From assembly GCA_910588895.1 (NCBI GenBank), contig CAJUSS010000183.1, positions 1-5,866 on the forward strand: a stretch of 5,866 bases of DNA, given 5' to 3'. Position numbers and translations under genes: made by a program. Numbering within the stretch: position 1 is the stretch's first letter; every line of letters starts with the position of its first letter. Shown here piece after piece: positions 4,926 through 5,866 of the stretch. The notes below the pieces were generated by a model. The model was not told where the DNA came from. It made no database searches and saw only the letters and a list, made by a program, of their open reading frames with translations. Source of the DNA: an uncultured Lachnospiraceae bacterium (GTDB taxonomy: Bacteria > Bacillota > Clostridia > Lachnospirales > Lachnospiraceae).

Positions 4926-5866
4926 TTACTGGCGGGCGATCCCGTCTGCTCCGATCGTCCACCCATCGATCACCCCGTTCACCGCCATGCTCCCATCTGC
5001 GAAAAAATAACGCCAACTCCCGCCATCCTGGAGCCAGCCGGTATGTGTGCGGCCTTCATAGGTCATATAATACCACTTGCCCCCATCCTGAAGCCAGCCG
5101 CGGTGCATGAGGCCCGTAGGTTCCAGATAATACCAGATCCCCGGCTGGGGCTGTATCCAGCCGGTGCGCATCTCGCCGCTCTCCTGCAGGTAATACCAGG
5201 TGGCCCCTGCGCCGTCCGGGGTGACCCAGCCGTGCTGCATCTTCCCGCTCTGGTCCATATAATACCAAAAACCGCCTACGTTCTGCCAGCCTCTGGCCAT
5301 ATTCCCGTTTTGATCAAAATAATACCACTGACCGGAGATCTTCTTCCAGGTGTTCACCGCCTTACTGCCATCCGGCAGGATATAATTATAGCCCTTGACC
5401 GACCCGCCGTCGCCGCTGGTCCGGCCGCCATTGCTGCTGCTCCCGCTGCTGTCATCCGAGTCATCCCACTCCAGCTCCTGACCGGTGGAGGAGACCACCT
5501 CCCCTTCCTTCAGATACTTTTTCTGATCGGATGTGACCGGGACTGCCTTGACTTCATAATAATAGGTCTTATCCGTATCCTTCATGTATTCTGCCAGGTC
5601 TACCGAATTCGTCTCCACCGTCAGCCGCTTGGCTACCTTATTGTCCCCATACAGGGTCACCGAATAGCCGGGCGCGTATTCCACCGACTTCCAAACTGCG
5701 CGGGTATCGGAGGTATTGCTCCATCCGGCCTTCTCCGTCTCGCCTAAGACCATGATCGGCTTGTAATCCACCTTGACCTGGAGTGTGCTGTTATCCAATG
5801 CCTTAGCCGACACAAAATACCAGACCCTTGAAATGCTTTTGGAAACGGGGCGTAAAGGTAAACTCA
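4926..5866 (-). CDS. Secreted cell-wall-binding repeat protein, C-terminal part (5' end beyond window)
   Basis: The frame is open from the window edge to TAA at 4928-4926, giving 312 complete codons. A GTG at 5813 is in frame, but it has no well-placed ribosome site, and the residues before it (PVSKSISRVWYF) continue the fold, so the true start and signal peptide lie outside. Residues counted from that GTG: a beta domain to about 31; a Fn3-like segment, about 39-93, with AVWKSVEYAPGYSVTLYGD and TYYYEVKAVP; an acidic/Ser/Gly linker (115-138); then about six choline-binding-type repeats (156-280) of form W-x-GG-x-WYY-x-G-x-M-x-G, ending in a degenerate unit. These repeats anchor proteins to teichoic acid choline or other wall polymers. 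There is no catalytic domain in the visible part. Its position before a transglycosylase and flagellar genes suggests a wall-associated role, unproven. Confidence 0.86.
   Translation of the reverse strand, partial: SLPLRPVSKSISRVWYFVSAKALDNSTLQVKVDYKPIMVLGETEKAGWSNTSDTRAVWKSVEYAPGYSVTLYGDNKVAKRLTVETNSVDLAEYMKDTDKTYYYEVKAVPVTSDQKKYLKEGEVVSSTGQELEWDDSDDSSGSSSNGGRTSGDGGSVKGYNYILPDGSKAVNTWKKISGQWYYFDQNGNMARGWQNVGGFWYYMDQSGKMQHGWVTPDGAGATWYYLQESGEMRTGWIQPQPGIWYYLEPTGLMHRGWLQDGGKWYYMTYEGRTHTGWLQDGGSWRYFFADGSMAVNGVIDGWTIGADGIARQ
4929..5393 (-). repeat. Array of choline-binding-type wall repeats (about six units)
   Basis: Units start at tryptophans W156, W176, W196, W219, W240 and W260 (counted from the GTG at 5813). 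Lengths are 20, 20, 23, 21, 20 and 20 residues. Units 3 and 4 carry small insertions (PDGAGAT and PQPG). Unit 6 has WRYF instead of WYY, and the array ends in a partial GVIDGWTIGADGIARQ. At DNA level the units are clearly related but diverged, so recent slippage expansion is not indicated. Confidence 0.85.

Noticed and set aside
4905..5747. Plus-strand open frame of 280 codons opposite the wall-binding protein
   Set aside because: Its periodic IIP/PA/HL composition is the mirror of the WYY repeats on the other strand. There is no ribosome site or known domain, and the minus frame has clear family motifs.
5811..5813. GTG as the true start of the wall-binding protein
   Set aside because: The frame stays open to the window edge with fold-like sequence, no signal peptide follows, and the nearest AAGGG is 11 nt away.

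Overview
The window looks like part of a flagellar (fla) locus from a motile, Gram-positive Clostridia-class gut bacterium, most likely a Lachnospiraceae (Clostridium cluster XIVa) relative. This is inferred from short D0-D1-only flagellins with the N-terminal motif EKLSSGYRINRAGDDAAGLAIS, sigma-D (sigma-28) promoters of the Bacillus/Clostridium type, strong AGGAGG-type ribosome sites, a secreted protein with choline-binding-type wall repeats, and moderately high GC. No marker gene fixes the genus. Every gene I can support is on the minus strand, so the biological order runs from high to low coordinates.

From 5866 down to 4926 is the C-terminal part of a secreted wall-binding protein, cut by the window edge: a Fn3-like beta domain, an acidic/Ser linker and about six 20-residue WYY repeats. 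An 88-nt gap with a stem-loop leads to a lytic transglycosylase (4837-3920) that has no visible signal peptide and carries a long Gly/Ser-rich linker. A 54-nt gap leads to a PilZ-type c-di-GMP protein (3865-3239). Seventeen nt further on, starting at TTG, is a family-2 glycosyltransferase fused to a C-terminal TPR/Sel1-like region (3221-1974). No terminator is visible between these genes, so I infer one transcript.

Two flagellin genes follow, each behind its own sigma-D promoter. The first (1821-970, 283 aa) is divergent and probably minor. The second (787 to the window start, 262 codons visible, only the last few missing) has the codon use and leader of a highly expressed major flagellin. 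Both promoters have the same 15-nt spacer between the TAAN and CGATA elements.

Taken together the genes suggest an accessory flagellar module: wall remodelling (wall-binding protein, transglycosylase), second-messenger control (PilZ), likely flagellin glycosylation (GT2-TPR), then the filament subunits. The strongest non-obvious signal is in the untranslated leader of the major flagellin. It has a full 10/10 match to the CsrA consensus ACANGGANGU folded as a GGA-containing hexaloop, plus a second GGA site at the Shine-Dalgarno. This is the arrangement of the CsrA-FliW-Hag feedback switch known from Bacillus subtilis. I see no plus-strand gene, RNA gene, mobile element or CRISPR array, and no clearly undescribed system. 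The most unusual protein features are a roughly 50-residue Ala/Gly-rich insertion in the glycosyltransferase and a non-canonical RxxxR motif in the PilZ protein.
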